From assembly GCA_964545475.1 (NCBI GenBank), contig CAZJGG010000071.1:1-14150 (forward strand): DNA of 14,150 nt, read 5' to 3'. Numbering within the stretch: position 1 is the first letter of the stretch; each line of letters begins with the position of its first letter. Both the position numbers and the translations under genes were made by a program. The notes under the pieces are model-generated. The model saw only the letters and a list, made by a program, of their open reading frames with translations, was not told where the DNA came from and searched no databases. Of the stretch, positions 6,018 to 13,081 are shown one piece after another. The DNA is from CAZJGG01 sp964545475 (GTDB lineage: Bacteria > Bacillota > Clostridia > Lachnospirales > JAISER01).

Positions 6018-6770
6018 ATGAGTTCTCACGATTCTATCAGACGATTTAGTGCTTTTATATTGGTGTCATTGTTTGTTGTAATGTTTAGTCTGACAGCCTA
6101 TGGAAATGCTGCAGAACCTCCGGGGCTTACAGTCATTGTATCTTCACCGCCAGAGGATTTAACTTTGTCCATTCGTTTTGCGGACGGTAGCAGTACAGAC
6201 GCAGTGGAACTTCAAAAAGAGAAAAAAGCGTGGGAAACTTATTATCGCTTTTTCTATGGCATGGTTGTTTCAACAAGACCAACGCTGAAAGATGCAACGC
6301 TTGTTGTTCAGTCGAAAGAAAAGTCATTTGAGTGCGCCTTACCCGAAGTCGCTTTTAGTCAATACAATAACTTAATTACCCTTGATTTTGATCATGAAAG
6401 CGTTACGGCAGGTCAACCACAATTTCGCATAATACTACTTGTGGCCATGCGAGTAATATTTACACTGCTTATTGAAGGGTTGGTATTCTTTGCCTTTTCG
6501 TATAGGAAGAAAGCGAGCTGGATTGTGTTTTTGATTGTTAACTTAATAACCCAAGGGGCTTTAAACATGGCGTTAAGCGGCCCTAATTTTGGTTCTTACT
6601 GGATTATAGGTTATATCTTTTTTGAGATTATTATTTTTATTACAGAGATGCTTGTGTTTGCTTTTATACTTAAAGAGCACAGAAAGAGTCGTGGGATTGT
6701 GTATGCACTTGCGGCAAATTATGCCAGCCTAATTATAGGCGGTGTGATGATTTCTTATCTGCCTGTTTAA
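6018..6770 (+). CDS. Unrecognised exported/membrane protein (signal peptide, extracytoplasmic domain, four membrane helices)
   Basis: A 250-residue protein without an assignable function. Residues 10-28 are a signal peptide or first membrane helix ending near AYGNAAEPPG. Residues about 33-135 are a predicted extracytoplasmic, beta-rich domain (GLTVIVSSPPEDLTLSIRF, DATLVVQSKEKSF, NNLITLDF). Four hydrophobic helices follow at about 137-162, 168-186, 194-218 and 227-248, with Asn/Gln in helix 2 (VNLITQGALNMAL) and Glu in helix 3 (YIFFEIIIFITEML). ATG 6018 is chosen because GAGGAGA lies 7 nt upstream; the frame also opens at a TTG at 6000, which has no suitable site. The architecture suggests a sensor or envelope protein. 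A strong promoter and a terminator upstream make it independent of spoVB. Confidence 0.8.
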   Translation: MSSHDSIRRFSAFILVSLFVVMFSLTAYGNAAEPPGLTVIVSSPPEDLTLSIRFADGSSTDAVELQKEKKAWETYYRFFYGMVVSTRPTLKDATLVVQSKEKSFECALPEVAFSQYNNLITLDFDHESVTAGQPQFRIILLVAMRVIFTLLIEGLVFFAFSYRKKASWIVFLIVNLITQGALNMALSGPNFGSYWIIGYIFFEIIIFITEMLVFAFILKEHRKSRGIVYALAANYASLIIGGVMISYLPV

Positions 6771-6969
6771 GAGCTTTGTTAATTTAACAAGTATTAAAAA
6801 TGCCGATACACAAAATCCATACGTAGAAATTGTGGGAAGTTTTGTGTTTAATACAAAGGATAGAACCAAAGAGGAAATAGATGAAATGAATTTATTCCAA
6901 GGAATTAAAATCATTGATAAAGACGAGGAAGAGTTTGTTTTGAGAGTTAATCACAACCAAATGAAATGA
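6751..6969 (+). pseudogene. 5'-truncated gene remnant, C-terminal part of an unrecognised protein
   Basis: An open frame runs from after a stop at 6748-6750 to TGA 6967-6969, overlapping the end of the preceding gene by 20 bases. The translation looks like real protein: NADTQNPYVEIVGSFVF, then NTKDRTKEEIDEMNLF, then IKIIDKDEEEFVLRVNH. There is no ATG, GTG or TTG start or ribosome site ahead of the protein-like part; the first start codons lie well inside it. The simplest reading is the C-terminal 60 or so residues of a gene whose 5' part was deleted, with the junction near 6770. I do not recognise the family. Alternatives are a gene using a non-standard start or a frameshifted extension of the upstream gene. 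Confidence 0.5.
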
Positions 6970-7006
6970 GAATAATCACCTTTAAAATATTTAATTTTTA
7001 ATGTGC

Positions 7007-7042
7007 AACGTAGGGAACGACCATTGTGTCGTTCCCTACGTT
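7007..7042. repeat. Perfect 15-bp palindromic hairpin between convergent units
   Basis: AACGTAGGGAACGAC (7007-7021) and GTCGTTCCCTACGTT (7028-7042) are exact inverted arms around the 6-nt loop CATTGT. It sits 17 nt beyond the stop of the ABC ATPase gene (minus strand) and 37 nt after the gene remnant (plus strand), so it could act as a terminator hairpin, but no T-run follows directly on either strand. Its perfection and GC content, unlike the surrounding AT-rich DNA, suggest a dispersed intergenic palindrome. Confidence 0.7.
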
Positions 7043-7059
7043 ACCGGAGGTTGATAAAT

Positions 7060-7812
7060 TTACCATTTATTTAACAAAGACTTCATCCATGCCACTAAAT
7101 CAACGTTATAGACGGATTTTAGATTATCGCTGGTTAAAACCTCTTTTGGCGTGCCGTATGCAACTTGTTTTCCTTTAGAAAGCAGAAGTGCGTGAGTGCC
7201 ATATGTAAAGGCAAGGTTTAAATCGTGGATAATTGACAAAACGGCTCGCTCATCCTGTTTTGCCCATTGGCTTATTATATTGAAAATGGATATTTGGTGT
7301 TCTATGTCTAAATGGTTTGTGGGCTCGTCCAAAATCAATATTTTAGGCTGCTGGGCAAGGGCTCTTGCAAGGCAAACCCGTTGAAGCTCTCCGCCGGAAA
7401 GGGTGGTTACAAGCCTGTTTTTTAAATGGGCGGTGTCTGTTAATTCAAAGGCCGTTTCAATGGCTGTTTTGTCTTTTTGAGAAAGCCCTGTGGCATATTT
7501 GGGCTTATGGGCATATCTGCCGACGGACACAAGCTCGTAGCAATTAAAATCAAAAGCGATTGAATTATTTTGGGTTAGAACTCCAATGTTTCTGGCAAGT
7601 TCAATGGGTTTATAAAGCTTTATATCTTTTTCTCCCAGTATAATTTTGCCGTCATATTCAAGCGTGTTCATTATGGCTCTGACAAGAGTTGTTTTTCCGC
7701 TTCCATTTGGGCCAATAACCATTAAAACATTACCCTTTTCAACTTTAAAAGAAACATTATTAACAATTCTATTTTTTGCTATTGAAACACTAATATCGTT
7801 TATTTTCAGCAT
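7060..7812 (-). CDS. ATPase of a metal-chelate/cobalamin ABC importer (FecE/BtuD type)
   Basis: A 250-residue nucleotide-binding subunit that powers uptake of an iron chelate, haem or corrinoid through the neighbouring permease. All ABC motifs are present: Walker A GPNGSGKT (34-41), Q-loop Gln81, signature LSGGE (138-142), Walker B ILILDEP (158-164), D-loop NHLD and switch His196. It is the last gene of a three-gene minus-strand operon; only 3 nt separate its ATG from the permease stop. Its ribosome site is weak (AGAG inside the permease end), suggesting translational coupling. The C-terminus (VYNVDLVAWMKSLLNKW) is short for the family, which often carries a longer tail. The ligand cannot be decided from the ATPase. 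Confidence 0.92.
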   Translation of the reverse strand: MLKINDISVSIAKNRIVNNVSFKVEKGNVLMVIGPNGSGKTTLVRAIMNTLEYDGKIILGEKDIKLYKPIELARNIGVLTQNNSIAFDFNCYELVSVGRYAHKPKYATGLSQKDKTAIETAFELTDTAHLKNRLVTTLSGGELQRVCLARALAQQPKILILDEPTNHLDIEHQISIFNIISQWAKQDERAVLSIIHDLNLAFTYGTHALLLSKGKQVAYGTPKEVLTSDNLKSVYNVDLVAWMKSLLNKW

Positions 7813-7815
7813 AAT

Positions 7816-8862
7816 TTATTCAACTCTTTTTTTCCTGGAATTATAAAATATATAAATAAATGCGGCAGAACCTGCAACACTTGTTACAACTCCGATTGGA
7901 AGCTCTACAGGAGATATTATGGTTCTTGCCAATAAATCGCATAGGGATAGAAACACTGCCCCTATGATTACGGAAAACGGTATAAGCCTGATATGCAATG
8001 GACCTATTGCTAGCCGGACAAGATGGGGAATAATAAGCCCTACGAAAGCTATGTTGCCTGCAAGGGCAACGCTTGTTCCGCATAAAATGGACACGCAAAA
8101 CAAAAGAGTGAGTCTTGTTTTTTTAACGTCTACTCCGGCGTATTTTGCCTGTTCTTCACCCATTGAAAAGGCATCAAGCTCAAATGCCTTACACATTGTT
8201 ATAACAATTCCCGAGACTAAAAGCACTAATGCAACATAAACGGAATTCCATGAACGCCCAGCAAAAGACCCCATTTGCCAAAAAACTATGCCCCTTAACT
8301 TATCTCCGGAAAATGAAGAGATAATTGAAACGACACCTGATATTAACATATTAAATATAATGCCGGAAAGAATTATTGTGTTTGAGGACAAGTTTCTGTC
8401 AATGGCATAAGCAAAGCTTATAATAAACAATAGCGAAATCATAGAGAAAACAATAGCAACAGCACAGATTGTAAGCTCTTGAAAAAAAGATAACTTAAAG
8501 CCTACAGCAATAGTTATAACAGCGCCTAAAGTTCCTCCGGCGGTAACCCCCAGAACAGAGCCGTCTGCCAAAGGGTTTTTTATTAAGCCCTGCATCGTTG
8601 CGCCGGAAACAGATAGAGCAGCACCAACAAGCATAGCAAGAATAACTCTGGGTGCTCTCAAATAAAGAACAATTTGCTCTGTTTGAGGGTAAAAATCCCC
8701 TTGGATTCCGAAAAATTTATTTAAAAATACGGCAACTGTTTCGCTAATTGGCAAATTTACGCTGCCAAGAGACACGCAGATGCAAAAAGTTAGCAATAAG
8801 ACAAAAACTGCAAATATGTACAACAATATAAGCTTTTTGGATGACAAATGCTTAATTTTCAT
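7816..8862 (-). CDS. FecCD/BtuC-family ABC importer permease
   Basis: A 348-residue integral membrane protein with 9-10 hydrophobic helices, normal for the FecCD family; two copies form the channel. Family hallmarks are the LRAPRVILAMLVGAALSVSG stretch followed by ATMQGLIKNPLADGSVLGVTAGG, and later ALAGNIAFVGLIIPHLVRLA with the GPLH region that contacts the ATPase. ATG 8862 directly follows the stop of the binding-protein gene with no gap, which implies translational coupling. It acts with the lipoprotein encoded upstream and the ATPase downstream. Confidence 0.93.
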   Translation of the reverse strand: MKIKHLSSKKLILLYIFAVFVLLLTFCICVSLGSVNLPISETVAVFLNKFFGIQGDFYPQTEQIVLYLRAPRVILAMLVGAALSVSGATMQGLIKNPLADGSVLGVTAGGTLGAVITIAVGFKLSFFQELTICAVAIVFSMISLLFIISFAYAIDRNLSSNTIILSGIIFNMLISGVVSIISSFSGDKLRGIVFWQMGSFAGRSWNSVYVALVLLVSGIVITMCKAFELDAFSMGEEQAKYAGVDVKKTRLTLLFCVSILCGTSVALAGNIAFVGLIIPHLVRLAIGPLHIRLIPFSVIIGAVFLSLCDLLARTIISPVELPIGVVTSVAGSAAFIYIFYNSRKKRVE

Positions 8863-9774
8863 TTATTCCACATACTCTCCGTAAATTGATTCGTAAAGCT
8901 GTTTTGCCGCTTCATAAAGGCGCGGCCCTGGTCTGTTTATTAAATCGCCGTCTAGACTGTAAACTTGCTTTGTTTGGCAGGCGATTATGTTATCCCAGCC
9001 CTGTCTTGAAATAATTTCCCCTGCTACGTCAGGTATGCCATAATATCCACAGGTGGACATAATAACGTCTGGGTTTCTGCTTATTATCTGTTCTTCAGAA
9101 ACCTGACACCAGCCTTCTAGATCGTCAAATATATTTTTTGCTCCAACAATATCCATAAGCTCGTTAATATATGTATTTCTGCCTGTTGTAAAAATGCCGT
9201 AATCAAGGGGGGCAACTTCAAAATAGGCTGTCCTTTGGGGTTGCTCTTTGCTTGCTTTAGTCAATTTTTCAAGCTTTTCTTTTATTTCAGCATTTTTTTG
9301 CAATGCCAATTCTTTTTTGCCAAGAAGTTCACCAACAGCTTCTAGTGACCAATAAACTTCTTCAACGGTTTGAGGGTCTATTATAACAACCGGGATGGAG
9401 GCTTTTGAAATTAACTCCGCTTCTGCTTCGTCTTGGTTCATTAATGACATAATTACGCAATCCGGATTTAAGGAAATTATATGTTCTATGTTAGTCTCTT
9501 CTGCAGTAGTAACTTTAGGCAAGCTTTTTGCTTCCTCCGGGTAATTGGCGTAAGTACCAACTGCAATAAGCCTGTTTTGCTCTTCTAAAAAATAGAAAGT
9601 TTCTACAACGGATGGCGACATAACTACAACTCTTTCAGGAGGGGTATCAAAAACAGTTTCTCTTCCTATTGAATCAGTTATTACGATTTTTCCTGATGGT
9701 GTTTCTGCTGTGTTTGTGTTTTGACATGCCGAAAGCATTATTAAGCTTAATAATAAAGCTATATACTTTTTCAT
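8863..9774 (-). CDS. Substrate-binding lipoprotein of a cobalamin/iron-chelate importer (BtuF-like)
   Basis: A 303-residue lipoprotein that captures the ligand outside the cell. Residues 1-16 form the signal peptide (MKKYIALLLSLIMLSA) with Cys17 in an LSAC lipobox. The mature part has the class III two-lobe pattern: ITDSIGRETVF, PPERVVVMSPSVVETFYFL, GTYANYPEEAKSLPKV, LNPDCVIMS, a long linking helix with QKNAEIKEKLEKL, then GRNTYINELMDIVGAKNIF and SRNPDVIMSTCGYYG. The TYANYPEEAKSLPKV and DLEGWCQVSEEQI stretches look most like BtuF corrinoid binders, though siderophore and haem binders are close relatives. ATG 9774 is chosen because AAAGGAG lies 8 nt upstream and the signal peptide starts there; the frame is open 51 nt further. 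It is the first gene of the operon. I see no B12 riboswitch. Confidence 0.9.
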   Translation of the reverse strand: MKKYIALLLSLIMLSACQNTNTAETPSGKIVITDSIGRETVFDTPPERVVVMSPSVVETFYFLEEQNRLIAVGTYANYPEEAKSLPKVTTAEETNIEHIISLNPDCVIMSLMNQDEAEAELISKASIPVVIIDPQTVEEVYWSLEAVGELLGKKELALQKNAEIKEKLEKLTKASKEQPQRTAYFEVAPLDYGIFTTGRNTYINELMDIVGAKNIFDDLEGWCQVSEEQIISRNPDVIMSTCGYYGIPDVAGEIISRQGWDNIIACQTKQVYSLDGDLINRPGPRLYEAAKQLYESIYGEYVE

Positions 9775-9806
9775 ATATTTTGCTCCTTTATAAGATGATG
9801 TTGTTC

Positions 9807-9859
9807 TTGATTTCATTAATAACATGTACTATTATAGAATGATAATTGAAAAAAGTAAA
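9807..9859. promoter_or_regulatory. Overlapping opposed promoters for the ABC operon and folC
   Basis: Minus strand: TTTACT (9859-9854), 17 nt, TATAAT (9836-9831), driving the importer operon. Plus strand: TTGATT (9807-9812), 17 nt, TATTAT (9830-9835), driving folC. The two -10 boxes occupy nearly the same bases on opposite strands, so polymerase could probably not use both at once. A TGATAAT half-site at 9840-9846 resembles half a Fur box but has no second half. Confidence 0.45.
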
Positions 9860-9884
9860 CAAAAAACATTGAAGGAGCAAATAT

Positions 9885-11174
9885 ATGAATTTTTTGCAAG
9901 CAATGGAATATATACATTCGACACACCGCTTCGGTTCTGTTTTAGGGCTTTCTAATATGGAAGATTTAATGAAAAGACTTGGAGACCCACAAAAACAATT
10001 AAAATTTGTTCATGTTGCTGGAACAAACGGAAAGGGTTCAGCAGTTTCTTTTTTAACTAGCATTTTAATTGAGGCCGGGTATAAGACTGGAATGTATACT
10101 TCCCCTTTTATGCATAGATTTAATGAAAGGATTCAAGTTAATAAATGTGAAATAGAAAACGAAGAAATAGCAGAGTTAACTTCTATAATAAAACAAAAGA
10201 CTGATGAAATGGTTAGTGAGGGTAAAAGCCATCCAACAGAATTTGAGCTTGTTACAGCTATGGCTTTTTTATATTTTGCTAGGCATAAATGCGATATAGT
10301 TGTTTTGGAAGTTGGGCTTGGGGGAAGGTTGGATGCTACTAATATTATTGAAAAGCCGCTTTTAAGCGTTATTACGACAATAAGCTTTGACCATATGGAC
10401 GTTTTAGGAGACACTCTATCTAAAATTGCATATGAAAAGGCAGGCATTATAAAGGAAAATATAGATGTTGTGGTTTATCCTCAAGAAAAGGAAGCTATTG
10501 ATGTTATAAAAGCGGAGTGCAAAAGCAAAAATGCGAAGCTAACGGAAGCGGATTTTTCAGAAATTGTTTCACACAACAGCCCGGATAGCTTTAACCCAGA
10601 GGGGCAAATTTTTAGCTTTATGGGTTTTGATAACTTAAAAATTTGTCTTTTGGGGGAACATCAGCAAAAAAATGCTTCCCTTGCTTTGTTATGCGCCTTA
10701 TTACTTAAAGAGAAAGGGTTTTTAATAACTGAGGAATCAATTAGGACTGGGCTTTGCAAAGCACGCTGGCAAGGGCGCTTTGAAATGGTAAACTTCAAGC
10801 CGATTGTTATAATTGATGGTGCTCATAACTTACAAGGGGTTGAGGAGCTTTCAAAAAATCTTTGTAAATACTTTAAAAATGATAAAATAAATTTTATTAT
10901 GGGTGTGCTTAAAGACAAAGATTATCAAAGTATGATTAATTATACTTTGCCTATTGCTAAAACATATATGACCATAACTCCGTCAAATCCAAGAGCCCTT
11001 AATTCTGAAGAACTTTGCTGTCAGATACGTCAAATGGGGGGAGACGCTACGGCTTTTAAAAGTATACAAGAAGTATGTAATTATGCAGTAGAAAATATGA
11101 AAAATGAGGTCATTTGTGTTTTTGGTTCTTTGTACTTTTTGGGGGAAATACGCTGGTTTTTCGGGCTTTCTTAA
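9885..11174 (+). CDS. folC: Folylpolyglutamate synthase / dihydrofolate synthase
   Basis: A 429-residue Mur-ligase-family enzyme, full length. It adds glutamate to folates with ATP, which retains them in the cell; many bacterial forms also make dihydrofolate from dihydropteroate. Key sites: P-loop GTNGKGS (46-52); SPFMHRFNERIQVN folate-binding region (73-86); EVGLGGRLDATN (142-153); SFDHMDVLG (167-175) and EKAGIIK (184-190), which carries the lysine carbamylated in Mur ligases; RWQGRFE (294-300); IIDGAHN (309-315) opening the C-terminal glutamate ligase domain. ATG 9885 follows GAAGGAG. No terminator is obvious between it and the antiporter, but that gene has its own promoter. The overlapping promoter arrangement with the importer operon is noted separately. 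Confidence 0.95.
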   Translation: MNFLQAMEYIHSTHRFGSVLGLSNMEDLMKRLGDPQKQLKFVHVAGTNGKGSAVSFLTSILIEAGYKTGMYTSPFMHRFNERIQVNKCEIENEEIAELTSIIKQKTDEMVSEGKSHPTEFELVTAMAFLYFARHKCDIVVLEVGLGGRLDATNIIEKPLLSVITTISFDHMDVLGDTLSKIAYEKAGIIKENIDVVVYPQEKEAIDVIKAECKSKNAKLTEADFSEIVSHNSPDSFNPEGQIFSFMGFDNLKICLLGEHQQKNASLALLCALLLKEKGFLITEESIRTGLCKARWQGRFEMVNFKPIVIIDGAHNLQGVEELSKNLCKYFKNDKINFIMGVLKDKDYQSMINYTLPIAKTYMTITPSNPRALNSEELCCQIRQMGGDATAFKSIQEVCNYAVENMKNEVICVFGSLYFLGEIRWFFGLS

Positions 11175-11211
11175 GGTTTTAGCTCTGTTGTGTAAAGCGC
11201 AAAAAATCTGC

Positions 11212-11240
11212 TTTACTAAATGTGCTAAGTGTGTTATAAT
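11212..11240 (+). promoter_or_regulatory. Sigma-A promoter of the nhaC unit
   Basis: TTTACT (11212-11217), 17 nt, extended -10 TGT-TATAAT (-10 at 11235-11240). An inverted repeat, GTAAAGC (11192-11198) with GCTTTAC (11210-11216), overlaps the -35 and could be an operator. The promoter lies inside the upstream extension of the nhaC frame and so rules out a GTG start at 11229. Confidence 0.65.
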
Positions 11241-11277
11241 CCTATAAAATTTAATAAACTAAGAGGGAGGTTAGGTT

Positions 11278-11310
11278 TTGCGGAGTTTGCAACTATCTAT
11301 AAATTATTAG
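11278..11310 (+). CDS. Possible 10-codon leader peptide upstream of nhaC
   Basis: TTG at 11278 sits 7 nt after a very strong ribosome site (GAGGGAGG, 11263-11270) and opens MRSLQLSINY, ending at TAG 11308-11310. The stop overlaps the nhaC ribosome site (AGAGGGGA, 11309-11316), the geometry of translational coupling. The frame differs from nhaC. No conservation can be checked here, and TTG is a weak start; it could instead mark an abandoned start site. Confidence 0.3.
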   Translation: MRSLQLSINY

Positions 11311-11324
11311 AGGGGAATGATTTC

Positions 11325-12800
11325 ATGGATGAGAAAAAGAATAACGTAGGCGAGAGAGTACATAAAAAACCTTCTTTTCTTGTGGCCATTATACCGGTTG
11401 TCGTTTTAATTGCTTCTTTGTTTTACGGCATTTTAGTTCTTGAACAAGACGCTCATTTGTTTATTGTATTGGGCGGATGTGTTGCTGCGCTTGTTGCTGT
11501 ATACTTAGGATTTTCATGGAAAGAGATTGAAGACGCCTTTCTGTCAACTCTTGCTGTTTCTATGCAAGCGTGTATAATCCTTTGTATAGTTGGTATGCTT
11601 ATCGGTTCTTGGATTGCTTCAGGAACAATCCAAACAATGATTTTTTACGGACTAAAAATTATCAACCCAACTGTTTTCTTAACGGTTTCATGCATTGTCT
11701 GTGCCATTGTATCTTTGGCGACAGGCAGTTCTTGGTCCACTGCGGGGACAATTGGTGTTGCTTTGATTGGTATTGGCAAAGGTCTTGGCGTTCCTGATGC
11801 TATAACAGCCGGTGCCGTTATTTCAGGTGCTTATTTCGGAGATAAAATGTCTCCCCTTTCAGACACTACAAACCTAGCTCCTACTGTTGCAGGTTCTAAT
11901 CTTTTTGACCACATTAAACACATGATTTATACAACTGGTCCATCACTTTTAATCGCTCTTGTATTGTTTACAATCCTCGGCTTCAGATATGGAGGAAATC
12001 AAATGGATCAAGGGTCGATTGACGGAATATTGACCGCACTTTCTTCTAACTTTAATATTAATCCTTTATTACTAATTCCTCCTATTTGCGTTATTTTAAT
12101 GGTAGCTTTTAAAATCCCAGCTATGCCCGGTCTTATCGGCGGGACATTTCTCGGCGGATTATTTTTCTTCCTTCTTCAAGGGGGCACATATGGCTCTATA
12201 AACGAAGGCTTCGGGATATTGTTTGATTCTATGCAATGGGGATACGTTAGCGAAACTGGCCACGAGGTTATAGACGAACTTTTAACAAGAGGTGGGCTTC
12301 AAAATATGTTATGGACTGTTTCTATAGTTTTCTGCTCTATGTTTTTCGGCGGAATTATGGAAAAAACAGGTTGCTTGGAAACTATTGCGGAAGCTCTTCT
12401 TTCAGGAGCGAAAAGCGTTGGCTCTTTAGTTACTGTAACAGTATTTTCTTGCTTCTTTATTAATCTTCTTGCAGCAGACCAGTACTTGGCAATAGTTATT
12501 ACTGGTAAAATGTATTCTGCTGAGTTCAGAAGAAGAGGGCTTGCTCCTAAAAACCTTTCAAGAACACTTGAAGATTCCGGAACACTTACATCACCACTTA
12601 TTCCGTGGAACTCCTGCGGTGCATTTATGTCTCAAACTCTTGGTGTTCCGACTTTGGCGTATTTGCCGTACTGTTTCTTAAACCTTGTTAATCCAATTGT
12701 TGCAATTGTATTAGGCTTTACCGGCTTAACATTTGAATCTCTTGACGACGCTGAAAAAGAAAAGGTTAGGCAGGAATTTGGAGATAGAGTAGCATTTTAA
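11325..12800 (+). CDS. nhaC: NhaC-family Na+/H+ antiporter
   Basis: A 491-residue polytopic membrane protein with about 11-12 helices. The diagnostic stretch is GSSWSTAGTIGVALIGIGKG followed by AGAVISGAYFGDKMSPLSDTTNLAP, shared by NhaC and the malate/lactate antiporter MleN; a second signature lies near ADQYLAIVITGKMY and GTLTSPLIPWNSCGAFMSQTLGVPT. These proteins exchange cytoplasmic Na+ for protons and serve pH and sodium homeostasis; a carboxylate-linked exchange as in MleN cannot be excluded. ATG 11325 is chosen because GAGGGG lies 9 nt upstream and the N-terminus (MDEKKNN, basic, then the first helix) is typical; the longer open frame overlaps the promoter. It is transcribed from its own extended -10 promoter. 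Confidence 0.92.
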   Translation: MDEKKNNVGERVHKKPSFLVAIIPVVVLIASLFYGILVLEQDAHLFIVLGGCVAALVAVYLGFSWKEIEDAFLSTLAVSMQACIILCIVGMLIGSWIASGTIQTMIFYGLKIINPTVFLTVSCIVCAIVSLATGSSWSTAGTIGVALIGIGKGLGVPDAITAGAVISGAYFGDKMSPLSDTTNLAPTVAGSNLFDHIKHMIYTTGPSLLIALVLFTILGFRYGGNQMDQGSIDGILTALSSNFNINPLLLIPPICVILMVAFKIPAMPGLIGGTFLGGLFFFLLQGGTYGSINEGFGILFDSMQWGYVSETGHEVIDELLTRGGLQNMLWTVSIVFCSMFFGGIMEKTGCLETIAEALLSGAKSVGSLVTVTVFSCFFINLLAADQYLAIVITGKMYSAEFRRRGLAPKNLSRTLEDSGTLTSPLIPWNSCGAFMSQTLGVPTLAYLPYCFLNLVNPIVAIVLGFTGLTFESLDDAEKEKVRQEFGDRVAF

Positions 12801-12863
12801 ATTTGTAAAAAAACAGCGCCGTTTTTGAAAAGTTTGAATTAGAACCTGTATATTGACAGGCTC

Positions 12864-13033
12864 TTAGAGGCTGTTTAGAATCTCGCTTTAGGCGTATTTT
12901 TGAGTGATTTTTTTGTTAGGCAAGGAAGCGTGGAACGTTCATACTGAACAAGGTATGGGCGTTTCACGCTGACGTAGAATAACGAAAAAATAACCAAAAA
13001 TACGGCTGAATGGAGATTCTAAACAGCCTCTTA
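12864..13033. mobile_element. MITE-like foldback element, 164 bp, with 18-bp terminal inverted repeats and TTA duplication
   Basis: GAGGCTGTTTAGAATCTC (12867-12884) and its exact complement (13013-13030) are terminal inverted repeats, flanked on each side by TTA (12864-12866 and 13031-13033), consistent with a 3-bp target duplication. Complementarity continues inward: CGTATTTTTG pairs with CAAAAATACG, ATTTTTT with AAAAAAT, AAGCGTGgAACG with CGTTtCACGCT, CATAC with GTATG, so the whole element folds on itself. It contains no ORF of note. This is the form of a non-autonomous element mobilised by a transposase elsewhere. It sits between nhaC and the MtaA-like gene and provides or replaces sequence immediately upstream of the latter's promoter region. 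Confidence 0.75.
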
Positions 13034-13055
13034 GGCAAGCTATAAAAAGCGGCGT

Positions 13056-13061
13056 TATAAT
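13056..13061 (+). promoter_or_regulatory. Possible -10 box of the MtaA-like gene
   Basis: TATAAT lies 20 nt before the TTG start. A start near 13068 would leave just enough leader for the ribosome site. No good -35 exists at 17 nt; a TTAGGC at 13031-13036, the edge of the foldback element, is 19 nt away. Weak support. Confidence 0.3.
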
Positions 13062-13081
13062 ATTTAAAGGTAGGTGCGACA

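Noticed and set aside
9840..9850. Fur box in front of the ABC importer
   Set aside because: Only one half (TGATAAT) is present; the second half of the 7-1-7 pattern is missing.
9775..9884. Cobalamin riboswitch upstream of the BtuF-like gene
   Set aside because: The gap is only 110 nt, is shared with a divergent promoter, and contains no B12-box-like sequence.
12807..12826. Terminator after nhaC (AAAAAC and GTTTTT around a GCGC core)
   Set aside because: The stem is almost all A-T with a mismatch; too weak to list as a terminator.
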